Of a DNA stretch of 42,817 bases, positions 27,001 to 33,099 are shown one piece after another. Numbering within the stretch: position 1 is the first letter of the stretch; every line of letters begins with the position of its first letter. A model generated the notes under the pieces. It saw only the letters and a list, made by a program, of their open reading frames with translations. It did not search any database and was not told where the DNA came from. The position numbers were made by a program, and so were the translations under genes. Source of the stretch: CAG-1000 sp964345385 (GTDB taxonomy: Bacteria; Bacillota_I; Bacilli_A; RF39; UBA660). The stretch spans positions 1 to 42,817 of the forward strand of contig CAYFQM010000004.1 in the NCBI GenBank assembly GCA_964345385.1, given 5' to 3'.

Positions 27001-28740
27001 TGTAACACTTGGATCATAAACATTAGAAGTTACTTTAAGGTAATATGTACAAGACGAACTACGACAATATGTACCTCCTACATAAGTACCTCTAGCATTA
27101 TATGCACCAGTTGGATAAGTATACCACCTTCTAACACTTCCCCCATCAGTATAATAATCAAGTAAATAATACACATCCACTAGTCCTCTCGCTGGAGTAA
27201 AACCAGCAGGATTTAATGAATTAATTGCATCGCTCCAATCATTACCATTAGTTAAATTATAACTTTTAGCTGTAACCCAAGATGCGTATAAATCCATTAC
27301 TATATCTTTAGGTTGATTATTTTCATATGACACTGGTATTTTAATAGTTCTTTTAAATAAACCATAGTCAAGATTTATAAAAGAATTTTTATCACTACTA
27401 ACCCATCCATTAAATGCCATTGAAGAAGGCCTATCAGTAAAAGGATTATCAATTAAATCAACTAATATATAATCATCATAAGTTTCAGGTGTTCCATTAT
27501 TATTAACATGATATTCTTTATAATAAACTAATTTGTTTTGCCTCTCTGTATCAGAAATATATCCTGTATACATATTATTATAATCAGATCCATGATATGT
27601 AAACTGAGTTCTAACCAAATTAGATGATCCATATATATTTTTATTTACAGTTGTTGGTATACTTCCAGAAGGAGAATGTGTATAATTAAGTCCCATATAA
27701 TAATTATGATCACTAACAAGATCATTTACATAAACATATGAACCAGATATACCACTTGGATTTTGTACAATTTGACTTTCTTCAGGCGTTTCATTACTAA
27801 TGCCATTATTTCTTAATCTTATAGTATTATTTGCATGTGCCCACTCTAAACTAGAAGAACTATTTAATACTTCAAGAATAGATTTAATAGAATACCCACC
27901 ATCAAATGTAATAATATTATTATGCATAGTATATGAATATTTTATAGGTATTGTTATTGTTGCGTCAGCAAAAGATAATGTTGTGTTTTTATACACGATA
28001 CGATTAACTTGTGTGTTTAAATAGTTAGAAGTAATCATTTTAGTATCTGCTACATTAGAAGAAATACTAATATGTAAATTATTAACAGTATTTCCAGAAT
28101 TATCAATATCAAATAGTAGTGAACTACTAGAATTAAAAGCTACATCAGTTGTATAATCAAACTCAATATCACTAAATGAAACATTACCAATGTTTGAATT
28201 TTCACTTTCGTATGATAAAAAGTTAATACTTTTATCTATATTTGAATTTTGATCTGAAATAACAACATCAATAAAGTTAATATTTTTAATAGTTGCATCA
28301 TATAAAGAATAAAATAGTCCTTGGTAACAAGTAGTTGCATCACACACACTATTATTCATAGTAAAATTAGATATTGTATATCCATTCCCATCTATTTGAC
28401 CACTAAAAATTTGTCCTATTGATAAATAAGAAAAATTATAGTTATTTAGATCGATATTGTTTTGCAATTCATAATATTTATTAAAATAATTAGGACCTAG
28501 TGCACTATCATTAACAATAGATACCATAAAGGCTAATTCTGATCCATTTGATATAATATAAGGGTCACTTTGTGTTCCAGTTCCAGAAGCAAATGAAGAA
28601 GCAATGGTTCCATCCCAAACGGTAGAAGATGTATCTTCCGAAAATGTAGAATGCAAAAAAAATCCTAACATACTAAAAACTAGGACAATAGCAATAACAT
28701 AAATATAATATTTTTTATGAAACATTTTTGCTTTCTTCAT
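21028..28740 (-). CDS. Giant secreted beta-repeat surface protein, 2570 aa
   Basis: A signal or anchor segment (about 12-31) ends a basic N-terminus, and the mature chain begins with a region containing GTQSDPYIISNGSELAFM (about 55-72), which recalls GLUG/InlB-like leader repeats. Residues about 1050-1540 hold many imperfect repeats of about 20-28 residues whose core is VYGGGN or FGGSN, a pattern expected for a beta-solenoid. From about 1700 onward the sequence is non-repetitive, with several beta-sandwich-like domains. There is no LPxTG, no LysM and no C-terminal membrane helix, so cell attachment is unexplained. The gene follows a terminator and has a TATAAT at 28773-28768 but only a weak -35 and ribosome site. 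It is followed tightly by a 33-aa gene. Confidence 0.88.
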   Translation of the reverse strand: MKKAKMFHKKYYIYVIAIVLVFSMLGFFLHSTFSEDTSSTVWDGTIASSFASGTGTQSDPYIISNGSELAFMVSIVNDSALGPNYFNKYYELQNNIDLNNYNFSYLSIGQIFSGQIDGNGYTISNFTMNNSVCDATTCYQGLFYSLYDATIKNINFIDVVISDQNSNIDKSINFLSYESENSNIGNVSFSDIEFDYTTDVAFNSSSSLLFDIDNSGNTVNNLHISISSNVADTKMITSNYLNTQVNRIVYKNTTLSFADATITIPIKYSYTMHNNIITFDGGYSIKSILEVLNSSSSLEWAHANNTIRLRNNGISNETPEESQIVQNPSGISGSYVYVNDLVSDHNYYMGLNYTHSPSGSIPTTVNKNIYGSSNLVRTQFTYHGSDYNNMYTGYISDTERQNKLVYYKEYHVNNNGTPETYDDYILVDLIDNPFTDRPSSMAFNGWVSSDKNSFINLDYGLFKRTIKIPVSYENNQPKDIVMDLYASWVTAKSYNLTNGNDWSDAINSLNPAGFTPARGLVDVYYLLDYYTDGGSVRRWYTYPTGAYNARGTYVGGTYCRSSSCTYYLKVTSNVYDPSVTYYATNGSYMYQVNPTPTGTDYFNIINTGQSVAGFYREVLIPYGGSTGGYYNSSGIYISSGTCSNSSGCKLYEYIHLTDESGNPEIEVPDVDYYYFVTRDTNIIHLLGNVTTIWSSHSNPFTLTSLYNGTNYKNSYYWYVSNNLNIYTDTCIEQVRIRTNVSLTNSEFTPGSSGYNIYGNYKNLKIGRGITQYTSSYATFGSVIGGSTSGTGSSSNITKYNLIIESGYYNSLGAVTGSSSGTIYVNGTVTYGNDYDRVNNNNNLLEVRHSVAGTWSGYTYGENITTPYITHIVKSGQFGSNKYDYATGIYVGGRNSGTNYSPRKIIVEGGYIYNLIGGPVSSSSMVSYNDSLIYIKGGSIDIVIGGAGRSETNGNRIIQMTGGQVNYSVFGGSNGIQGSNSSNSQGTVNGDSYVYIGGTAVVGDESLIGGELEPNSQCEAGSVFGIGNGNANYDTIGTMNNSNVIIDSSGTVRNNVYGGGNYGALGLNSSYSSTSSSTIKMYGGTVKGSIYGGGNQNGSGSTSNAANIYIDMSGGTVEGSIYGGSRSSGIIYGNSNINIIGGSILNNVYGGGEGGYVSSSDPGTFVRQNVSITIGNESAGPVINGSVYGGSAYGTVNATTPTASVNSYTVDVVVNNGNIISSVFGGAKGSSSITPYVKGNINVEINGGTIGNVFGGFDVSGTPEGTSEVHLNGGVVGSTYGGGNNTSSSVTNVYLDGGTSTNVFGGSNQSGTVTTSNVYVNNGKFTNICGGNNQGGTTTTSYIVTTGGTSTNIFGGGNLAQGTTSNVTINGGTFDNVYGGGNQATVTTTNVDLEKGTVTNVYGGGNLAGATTTNINTITSESDLIVTSIYGGSNQSGNVSVTNINITDGTITNVYGGNNQGGVSSTTYVNINGATVTNVYGGGNLANVNNTNVVVNNGTVTNIFGGGNQASVLNDSSLKIFGGTVSTNVYGGGNFGEVLGDTHVILNNATILGSAYAGGNGETATVNGNTNITIGGSTVVGTATCTVLSSCSVFGGGNAAFTGTDAINDSLSNVNIAGATIYGNVYGGANTSKVFGGTVVNVGDMVTPTSEITKGNILIKGTIFGGGESNASGSEIYDYSFISVTKSINVNIDAANYTNFNIDGSIFGSGNASSTTGISEISIKNYGTYGYPKRNISIQRTNKLTVDNSSIVLEGATDRTNEYSNVLFTLSIIDELVLKNNSTLYLEENANLLKNFKSVDVNNNLATVTIDTDAGTVVKNVDNRLYMYEGQQLNIATNESVTSYGNVYGMTFFGMFKYDSSDNVYVGIYDKYDYDEQLNWGGVFDDGSYVLGAHKASHDITIDGFYTNYIDEDTSLNKMNYITPTPEDSPMYMWIIGELVIEYDVDLNASKYSTLGTYELPFNEFSDPNTSFVVLGVDYSLLDSQVTLVDKNTIPRYASTPNIADYQMGLSMEASNIGWLTTGSTTFYTSTPNIQGTTTYVGENSTNIPTMLFYLYHSKNIATTGDLGTVKIVIMAITKIDDLTNKTERLVVNVNISRTLYNTDDYEAALTSGRKYELFTSTLTNVTSKSTISAYYSLYAQKNLYDTGYHRTLVSNYVFPENTKITMIDLSLNTKKYYYHIINQTDVTNAENQLATIGEAQYDLSMFEVMGAFNSGDSYDDAQANIDYYHAADNYSSEEFIFIVDFSDTNITTTSLNNSLLLELQDDNDHTIINVLGIQHSVMRYNIYSDMDAVIEIDGTISSDRIYSGESVMMNLNTNYTQSSVNGNTVYDTRYFNSKLGIEISLFNSEGELVSGTSLLGLYYEIDGQRYYPNIDGTTRIKLADKVGNLETWVKVVTGTSQIATGNYTLRVASFGSPDGIYYGLNTYSHKDFNIYIVNEIYGLNIHEEDKEMIVDQATGLTLNGTNTVTYEIDYNSGLENPKIHVKMSRRKYDTVYSSDYLSVDLANYVSNVLISTSIPNEYLLVDNPNEVTTITLYFKPNIQNGTYKLEFILYDGTSAIGTVEKYIIIK
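24120..25600 (-). repeat. YGGGN-type coding repeats of the giant protein
   Basis: Within the giant gene, a TTTCCTCCxCCATA-like word recurs on the plus strand (for example near 24150, 24296, 24536, 24599, 24895, 25300, 25460 and 25563). It encodes the YGGGN/FGGSN turn at intervals of about 60-90 bases or multiples. Limits are approximate. This is in-frame coding repetition, not a CRISPR array: unit lengths vary and the code stays open throughout. Confidence 0.8.
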
Positions 28741-28767
28741 AATTATTTACTATCCTATCTTATAAAT

Positions 28768-28773
28768 ATTATA
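28768..28773 (-). promoter_or_regulatory. Possible -10 box of the giant gene
   Basis: TATAAT on the minus strand, 27 bases before the start codon. The region expected for -35 (TTTTAT) is a poor match, so the promoter may be weak or activator-dependent. The upstream hairpin at 28807-28843 would block read-through. Confidence 0.45.
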
Positions 28774-28806
28774 TCATAAATAATTATTAAATAAAAAGAA
28801 TATCAT

Positions 28807-28843
28807 AAAAAAATATGTTGCCTGTCTAACAACATATTTTTTT
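28807..28843. terminator. Strong 14-bp hairpin terminator
   Basis: AAAAAAATATGTTG pairs perfectly with CAACATATTTTTTT, with a 9-base loop. It works on either strand. On the minus strand it ends any transcript coming from the noncoding region at 28.85-29.12 kb before the giant gene. Confidence 0.85.
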
Positions 28844-29124
28844 AGTGGAATTAGAATTAAAATTAATATTGACAGATATTAAATTTTAATTTTATCAAGA
28901 ACCACTAAGTACATACTTCGTTAATAGCCTTGATAATAGAGCAAAGTCAATATTAATGAAATTAATGAATTATATATAAAATAATATAACTTAATATAAA
29001 TATTAAATATATAAGTTCAAATCATTAATATTAAACAGAAATCAATATACTTTAAATTTATACTGTTATATTAATAACTAATATATGCTTTAAAAATACA
29101 CCAATTGCCCAAATACTATTAACT
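28807..29124 (-). ncRNA. Candidate structured noncoding RNA of unknown family
   Basis: This stretch of about 320 bases has no ORF but is bounded by a promoter (29131-29159) and a strong terminator (28807-28843), both on the minus strand. Inside, ATTAATATTGAC and GTCAATATTAAT (28862-28873 and 28946-28957) form a 12-bp closing stem. TTATCAAG and CTTGATAA (28892-28899 and 28929-28936) form a nested 8-bp stem around the least AT-rich part. It matches no RNA I recognise (not tmRNA, SRP RNA or RNase P). It could instead be a transcribed leader or decayed sequence. Confidence 0.45.
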
Positions 29125-29130
29125 AAGTAT

Positions 29131-29159
29131 AATATAGCATTAATTATTTTAAAATGCAA
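29131..29159 (-). promoter_or_regulatory. Candidate promoter of the ncRNA
   Basis: On the minus strand, TTGCAT (29159-29154), 17 bases, then TATATT (29136-29131) with TGC before it (extended -10). It lies just after the terminator of the upstream gene. Confidence 0.5.
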
Positions 29160-29187
29160 TAACATTTAAAATATTTAGTGTCAAATA

Positions 29188-29214
29188 AAAAACTTCTTTA
29201 AATAAGAAGTTTTT
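29188..29214 (-). terminator. Terminator after the 342-aa secreted protein gene
   Basis: AAAAACTTCTT pairs with AAGAAGTTTTT over 11 bp with a 5-base loop, with a T-rich tail on the minus strand. It lies about 12 bases past the stop at 29227. Confidence 0.85.
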
Positions 29215-29226
29215 ATAATTAATTTA

Positions 29227-30255
29227 TTATGAATTTAATGTGAATGATAATTTAAATGTTAAGTCTGAACCAGATGCATTATTTTCACAGTCTATATCTT
29301 GTCCTTCAATCCACATATATACACGTACTTTAGTAATTCCTGCTGGGAATGGACTTGCTGTTGAATACCATTCATAATTATTTTCAGATACATCACCTTG
29401 AGAGAATGCATCTGTTAAATGTACAGTTGATACAGTACTAAAATATGTAGGATTATCTGTAGCATTTGTATTTGCTAAAGGAATTCCAGTAGTAATATCG
29501 GCACTTACACCATCATAACTAACATATCCATTACCAGTTCCTGCTGTTAATCCTCCGCTAGGATATGTATAATCTGTATAATATAAGTTTCCTTGTACAA
29601 CACCATAATCAGCATGACCATCATAGTTTGGTTCTAAAATTGTAATTTCAGATGCTGCATTATACCCAACTAAAGTTTCTTGTGTATCAGTTATTTGACC
29701 AGTACCTTGTACCACTAATGCTATTCTAGAAGCATATTGTAACTTCTTATCAGCTGTTCCTTCTTTAAATACAACACCAGAACCCTTTTCTATATATACA
29801 GGGTTTTCACTATCTAATTTTAAGAAAATATCAAATGCAACAAATTCCCCAGTAGTTGTTTTAGCTTCTGTAATTTTTGATGCAGTTAACCTAAATATAC
29901 CATCAGATTCTCCTGCTTCTACAGTTCCATTATACATATTTAATAATCCTGTTGTAGCTGTTCCAGCAGTAGAAACAGGCACCATTGCACTAGATAACAT
30001 ATTAATATCAGTATATGCTCCCGCTGTATAACCATCTGTTATATCAGTAGAACTAATAACTGTTTTCCAGTTTACTGCATCAGTAGAAATTTGTAAACCA
30101 CTACTTGTAGCTACATTTACATCAATATCACTAATTTTAACTGTTTTGTTAGCTGTAAACCATGCATAAGTTGATGTTGATAATAAAATTATCGTTAAAA
30201 ATAGTAGTAACAGTAATGATCCTAGCTTTTTATTTTTTCTTTTCTTTTTGTTCAC
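29227..30255 (-). CDS. SipW-dependent-type secreted protein, 342 aa
   Basis: I chose GTG 30255 because GGAG lies seven bases upstream; an in-frame TTG further up overlaps the stop of the preceding gene and has no such site. A lysine-rich start leads to a hydrophobic segment (about 12-30) that ends in STYAWF, the SipW-type context. The mature part is long, low in Lys and rich in Thr, Gly and Tyr, as in fibre-type beta proteins. Near the C-terminus it has VYMWIEGQDIDC, closely matching VVWIEGDDPEC in the upstream gene product. The two form a pair transcribed together. Confidence 0.8.
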   Translation of the reverse strand: MNKKKRKNKKLGSLLLLLFLTIILLSTSTYAWFTANKTVKISDIDVNVATSSGLQISTDAVNWKTVISSTDITDGYTAGAYTDINMLSSAMVPVSTAGTATTGLLNMYNGTVEAGESDGIFRLTASKITEAKTTTGEFVAFDIFLKLDSENPVYIEKGSGVVFKEGTADKKLQYASRIALVVQGTGQITDTQETLVGYNAASEITILEPNYDGHADYGVVQGNLYYTDYTYPSGGLTAGTGNGYVSYDGVSADITTGIPLANTNATDNPTYFSTVSTVHLTDAFSQGDVSENNYEWYSTASPFPAGITKVRVYMWIEGQDIDCENNASGSDLTFKLSFTLNS

Positions 30256-30269
30256 AATATCACTCCATC

Positions 30270-30977
30270 TCAATTCCTATTTATATGTTCTTCAGTAATA
30301 TCCATATGCATTTTTAACTGCCCTCCTAATAGAGCATTTATACATTCAGGATCATCACCTTCAATCCATACAACTAGTGTAACTCTGTCAATGTCACCTG
30401 GGCTCATATGCTTACGTTGCTGCAATATAATGGTTCCATCTGTATCATCTCTAAATTTCACAGTACCTTCTTCAGTTCTTCCATCAATACTGCTCTTTTT
30501 AGCGTATACAGTTTTCTCGCCATTAATTATAATCATTATTCTAACGGCTTCATCTACATTTTTAATAACATCATCAATAATCATTTTATACCAATAAGAT
30601 AGTATATCATTCCCTTGATTTTCAAGGAAGAAGGTATAAGCTATATAGTTATCTCCGTTATGTGATCCCTCTGCTTCTTTATCAATATTATTTGGTAACC
30701 ATTTTATTGATATGTTATCCATAAACTGTAAATTTTCTGCTTTAAGCACTCTCATACCAGTAGTATTATTTAATGACTCAAACATCGCAAGCCCACTTTT
30801 AAGAGAAGGGTTTTCTCTAAGGTTAACTACGAAGCTTGCTTCATTATATGTTAATTTTAATACTATATAAATTACTATTAAAAATAACAATAAAGATAAT
30901 ACTGCATTTTTTAAATACGTTTTAAACCTTTGCCTACTTTGTACTTTCGAGGCTTTTACTATGACTTCTTTTGCCAT
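30270..30977 (-). CDS. Membrane-anchored protein paired with the 342-aa secreted protein
   Basis: A 235-residue protein. A basic N-terminus of about 25 residues precedes one long hydrophobic helix (about 26-43, NAVLSLLLFLIVIYIVLKL), then a beta-rich domain. The helix is not followed by the (Y/F)(A/S)x(Y/F) motif of its neighbours, so the protein is probably kept as a membrane anchor. Near the C-terminus VVWIEGDDPEC (about 207-217) matches the next gene product, with the same Cys. AAAGGAG precedes the ATG. The stop and the next gene are coupled. It may anchor or initiate the fibre made by its partner; this is inference. Confidence 0.7.
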   Translation of the reverse strand: MAKEVIVKASKVQSRQRFKTYLKNAVLSLLLFLIVIYIVLKLTYNEASFVVNLRENPSLKSGLAMFESLNNTTGMRVLKAENLQFMDNISIKWLPNNIDKEAEGSHNGDNYIAYTFFLENQGNDILSYWYKMIIDDVIKNVDEAVRIMIIINGEKTVYAKKSSIDGRTEEGTVKFRDDTDGTIILQQRKHMSPGDIDRVTLVVWIEGDDPECINALLGGQLKMHMDITEEHINRN

Positions 30978-31010
30978 GAATAACTCCTTTCAAGTATAAA
31001 GTCAAAATTA

Positions 31011-31054
31011 AATTGTATTCAATATATAGACGTTGCTATCCATACAATACAATT
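31011..31054. promoter_or_regulatory. Inverted repeat over the -10/start of the 235-aa gene promoter
   Basis: AATTGTATT (31011-31019) and AATACAATT (31046-31054) are perfect 9-base inverted copies 26 bases apart. The right copy overlaps the predicted -10 and start point of the minus-strand promoter, so this could be an operator. Chance is possible in such AT-rich DNA. Confidence 0.4.
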
Positions 31055-31080
31055 ATAAAACATAATTTTTAATAAATCAA
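31052..31080 (-). promoter_or_regulatory. Promoter of the 235/342-aa gene pair
   Basis: On the minus strand, TTGATT (31080-31075), 17 bases, then TATAAT (31057-31052). The transcript would start near 31045, leaving a 5' leader of about 67 bases. Confidence 0.65.
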
Positions 31081-31151
31081 CAACTATTATTAATATTTTT
31101 TTTATTATTTTATAAATCTTTACTAAAAAGCTTGCTTTTTTATGTTGCTTA

Positions 31152-31185
31152 ACACAAAGTGCGTAAAATCAAGACGCATTTGTGT
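31152..31185. promoter_or_regulatory. Inverted repeat upstream of the plus-strand fibre-like gene
   Basis: ACACAAAGTGCGT and ACGCATTTGTGT form a 12-bp stem with one bulged G and a 9-base loop. It ends 17 bases before the -35 of the gene at 31271, in a relatively GC-rich pocket. It may be an activator or repressor site. The tail lacks the T-run expected of a terminator on either strand. Confidence 0.45.
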
Positions 31186-31202
31186 AAACCACCGTGTAAT
31201 TA

Positions 31203-31231
31203 TTGACAATTCTTTAACATTTTTATAATAT
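31203..31231 (+). promoter_or_regulatory. Promoter of the 191-aa secreted protein gene
   Basis: A perfect TTGACA (31203-31208) is followed 17 bases later by TAATAT (31226-31231). A better hexamer, TATAAT, lies two bases closer at 31224, with a short 15-base spacer. Confidence 0.6.
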
Positions 31232-31270
31232 AATATATTATAATTTAGGTAGAAATAAGGAGGTGTTTTA

Positions 31271-31846
31271 ATGAAAACCACAAGAAAAATAGCACTTTTT
31301 ATTGCTCTAATGTCACTATTCTTTTCTATTTCATTAATTCAATCTACTTATGCCAAATATGTATCTAGTGCTACAAATAACACAAATATTACAATAGCTA
31401 GATGGAACATACTAGTAAATAATCAAGATGTTGTTAGTAATTCAAACTTCGTTAATAATATTACCCCAGTTTTTACTGGCAATACTAATGTTGCAGATGG
31501 AAAAATTGCTCCTACCGCAACAGGTTATTATGATATTACAATTGATGCATCAAACACTGATGTTTCTTTATCATATACTGTTTCTATAGAAGAATCAGAA
31601 TTAAATACTGTAACTGATATAGAAGTTTATAGTTACACAATTGGTAGTGTAACTACCGATTATACGGTTCCTATTACAGGTCAAATAAAACATAATGATG
31701 CGGATAAAACCGCTACAATTAGATTTAATGTAAGGTGGAAAGATGGAACAGGAGAAACAATGGATAACGCAGCTGATACCCAAAGTGCACAAGACGGAGT
31801 TGCTGCTATTAAAACAATGATTAATTTTGTTCAAAGTCCAAATTAA
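31271..31846 (+). CDS. SipW-dependent-type secreted protein, TasA-like, 191 aa
   Basis: A hydrophobic signal segment (about 8-25) ends in STYAKY. The mature domain has ITIARWNILVNNQDV (about 39-53) and a GKIAPTATGYYDITID line (about 77-92) that matches GYIAPGRSGYFDIILD of the 203-aa protein at 39003-39614. These two are clear paralogues. TasA and camelysin, which this resembles, form extracellular fibres. AAGGAGGTG five bases before the ATG is a near-perfect ribosome site, suggesting heavy expression. It is the only gene of the system on the plus strand and is convergent with the main operon. Confidence 0.8.
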   Translation: MKTTRKIALFIALMSLFFSISLIQSTYAKYVSSATNNTNITIARWNILVNNQDVVSNSNFVNNITPVFTGNTNVADGKIAPTATGYYDITIDASNTDVSLSYTVSIEESELNTVTDIEVYSYTIGSVTTDYTVPITGQIKHNDADKTATIRFNVRWKDGTGETMDNAADTQSAQDGVAAIKTMINFVQSPN

Positions 31847-31874
31847 AAAACATTTAATTATTTTAAATGTTTTT
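31846..31874. terminator. Bidirectional terminator at the end of the fibre-system operon
   Basis: AAAAACATTTAA pairs perfectly with TTAAATGTTTTT over 12 bp with a 5-base loop. It serves both the plus-strand 191-aa gene and the long minus-strand operon. Confidence 0.85.
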
Positions 31875-31898
31875 AATTCTTAAACTCTATAATTTTTA

Positions 31899-32576
31899 TT
31901 ATGGAGCGCTTTGTGATATATTTATTATTATTTTCAATTTAATGCATGAAAGACTTGGATTTGCTTCTTTAAAACCGTATGCTTCAATTCCATATTGAGT
32001 ATCAGCTGCATCATCTCCAGATTCATATGGCCACTCTACTGAAACAGTATATACAGCTTCACCATACTCTGGATCTAATTGAGTAGTTGTTACTTCAAAA
32101 GTCATTGTAAAAGGATAGCTAGTAGATAAAAAGGTTTCTAACTCTGCTGAAGTCATATCTCCTTCTACTGGATCTTCTCCATTTAAAGCTCTTCCTTCAA
32201 CACTAATGTATTCATCATTAAATATTCTGGCTTCTAAAATAGAGTAAGTTAAATCTGCTGCTACATCACTTCTATTATATGCAGTAAGTGAACTTGAAAA
32301 GTTTTCCATACCAGGAAAAACATTAGGAATATCAACATCAAAATAACTCGTAATTGATGTTTCTCCTGCTTCAAGCAAAATATTCCAAGCCCTTACATGA
32401 ACATCTACACTATTTGTAACCTGCCTTGAATAAATAAACCATGCATAAGTATTTCCAGCAAACAAAACAATTAACAATATTATTTGTTTTGGTTTTAATA
32501 CTTTTTTTAATATTTTAAATATTCTTCTTAGTTTCTTTCTTTTCTCCATCTTCATCATCCTCATATTTTTCATCAT
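31899..32576 (-). CDS. SipW-dependent-type secreted protein, about 225 aa
   Basis: Last gene of the minus-strand operon. A highly basic N-terminus (MEKRKKLRR) leads to a hydrophobic segment ending in NTYAWF, the SipW-type context. Next comes VHVRAWNILLEAG, matching the ARWNIL line of the plus-strand paralogue. Several Met codons lie at the start; the one at 32549 has AGG nine bases upstream and is the best fit, giving 216 residues. It overlaps the end of the signal peptidase gene by more than 30 bases and is coupled to it. The peptidase is its likely processor. Confidence 0.75.
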   Translation of the reverse strand: MMKNMRMMKMEKRKKLRRIFKILKKVLKPKQIILLIVLFAGNTYAWFIYSRQVTNSVDVHVRAWNILLEAGETSITSYFDVDIPNVFPGMENFSSSLTAYNRSDVAADLTYSILEARIFNDEYISVEGRALNGEDPVEGDMTSAELETFLSTSYPFTMTFEVTTTQLDPEYGEAVYTVSVEWPYESGDDAADTQYGIEAYGFKEANPSLSCIKLKIIINISQSAP

Positions 32577-33099
32577 ATATAATTTTAACTATTTGGAATG
32601 ATATAATTAACCCAATGGTAACAAATAAAGCATAATAAGCATATAAATTAGTCATAAGTCTACCAACAAAACTAAATACAAAAGTTTTATATATTACTTT
32701 TCCATATATTTGACTATATATTATCTCTGGGTCAGCTATTTCATTTGAAGTACCTTTAGTTATAAAATAATAATCATTATTTTCTTTTCTTTTTTCCATA
32801 ACTTTGTGGGTTACTATAAGCTTATTCATATCACCTTTATTTCCCAAATAAGTTACATTATCACCAACATTTATTTCTTCAGGTTCTGCTTTTTTAACAA
32901 TTATAATATCACCTATTTCATACTCTTCTTTCATAGATTCTGATGCTATAGAAAATATTCTAATACCAAAAGCTGACATATTGTTTTTTGTTACCTTTTG
33001 TAAAATAACTACAAATAATACAATAATCAGAAAAATACTAAATATTGTTTTTAAAATTTTATATATGGTTTTAATTGTTTTATTATTAAATTTCTTCAT
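32515..33099 (-). CDS. Signal peptidase I, SipW type
   Basis: A 194-residue membrane protease. The N-terminal helix (about 15-32) is followed by the Ser motif ASESMKEEYEIGD (Ser near 55), the His motif VTHKV (about 95-99), TKGTSNEIADP where close relatives have TKGDAN, and a C-terminal membrane helix (about 140-165). The TKGD aspartate is thus missing, but ADP supplies another Asp nearby. AGGAG five bases before the ATG. It overlaps the DUF2357 gene by 14 bases and precedes a secreted protein gene in the same operon. It is a likely active, dedicated processing enzyme. Confidence 0.8.
   Translation of the reverse strand: MKKFNNKTIKTIYKILKTIFSIFLIIVLFVVILQKVTKNNMSAFGIRIFSIASESMKEEYEIGDIIIVKKAEPEEINVGDNVTYLGNKGDMNKLIVTHKVMEKRKENNDYYFITKGTSNEIADPEIIYSQIYGKVIYKTFVFSFVGRLMTNLYAYYALFVTIGLIISFQIVKIIYDEKYEDDEDGEKKETKKNI

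Larger units (their letters stand above)
28741..29226. other. Noncoding region before the giant gene
   Basis: A 486-base gap without a credible gene. It holds, from right to left, the terminator of the 342-aa gene, a candidate promoter, the candidate ncRNA with nested inverted repeats, a strong terminator and the -10 of the giant gene. The part from 28960 to 29100 is almost pure A/T with weak palindromes such as AACTTA...TAAGTT. Confidence 0.7.

Noticed and set aside
28865..28960. tracrRNA-like phrase (AAGGCTAT... on the minus strand)
   Set aside because: Resemblance to the AAGGCTAGTCC nexus is only a few bases; no Cas9, array or anti-repeat is seen.
31125..31140. AAAAAGC-TT-GCTTTTT as a terminator
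   Set aside because: No gene ends nearby on the plus strand and the 2-base loop is too small for a good hairpin; recorded only as a short palindrome.
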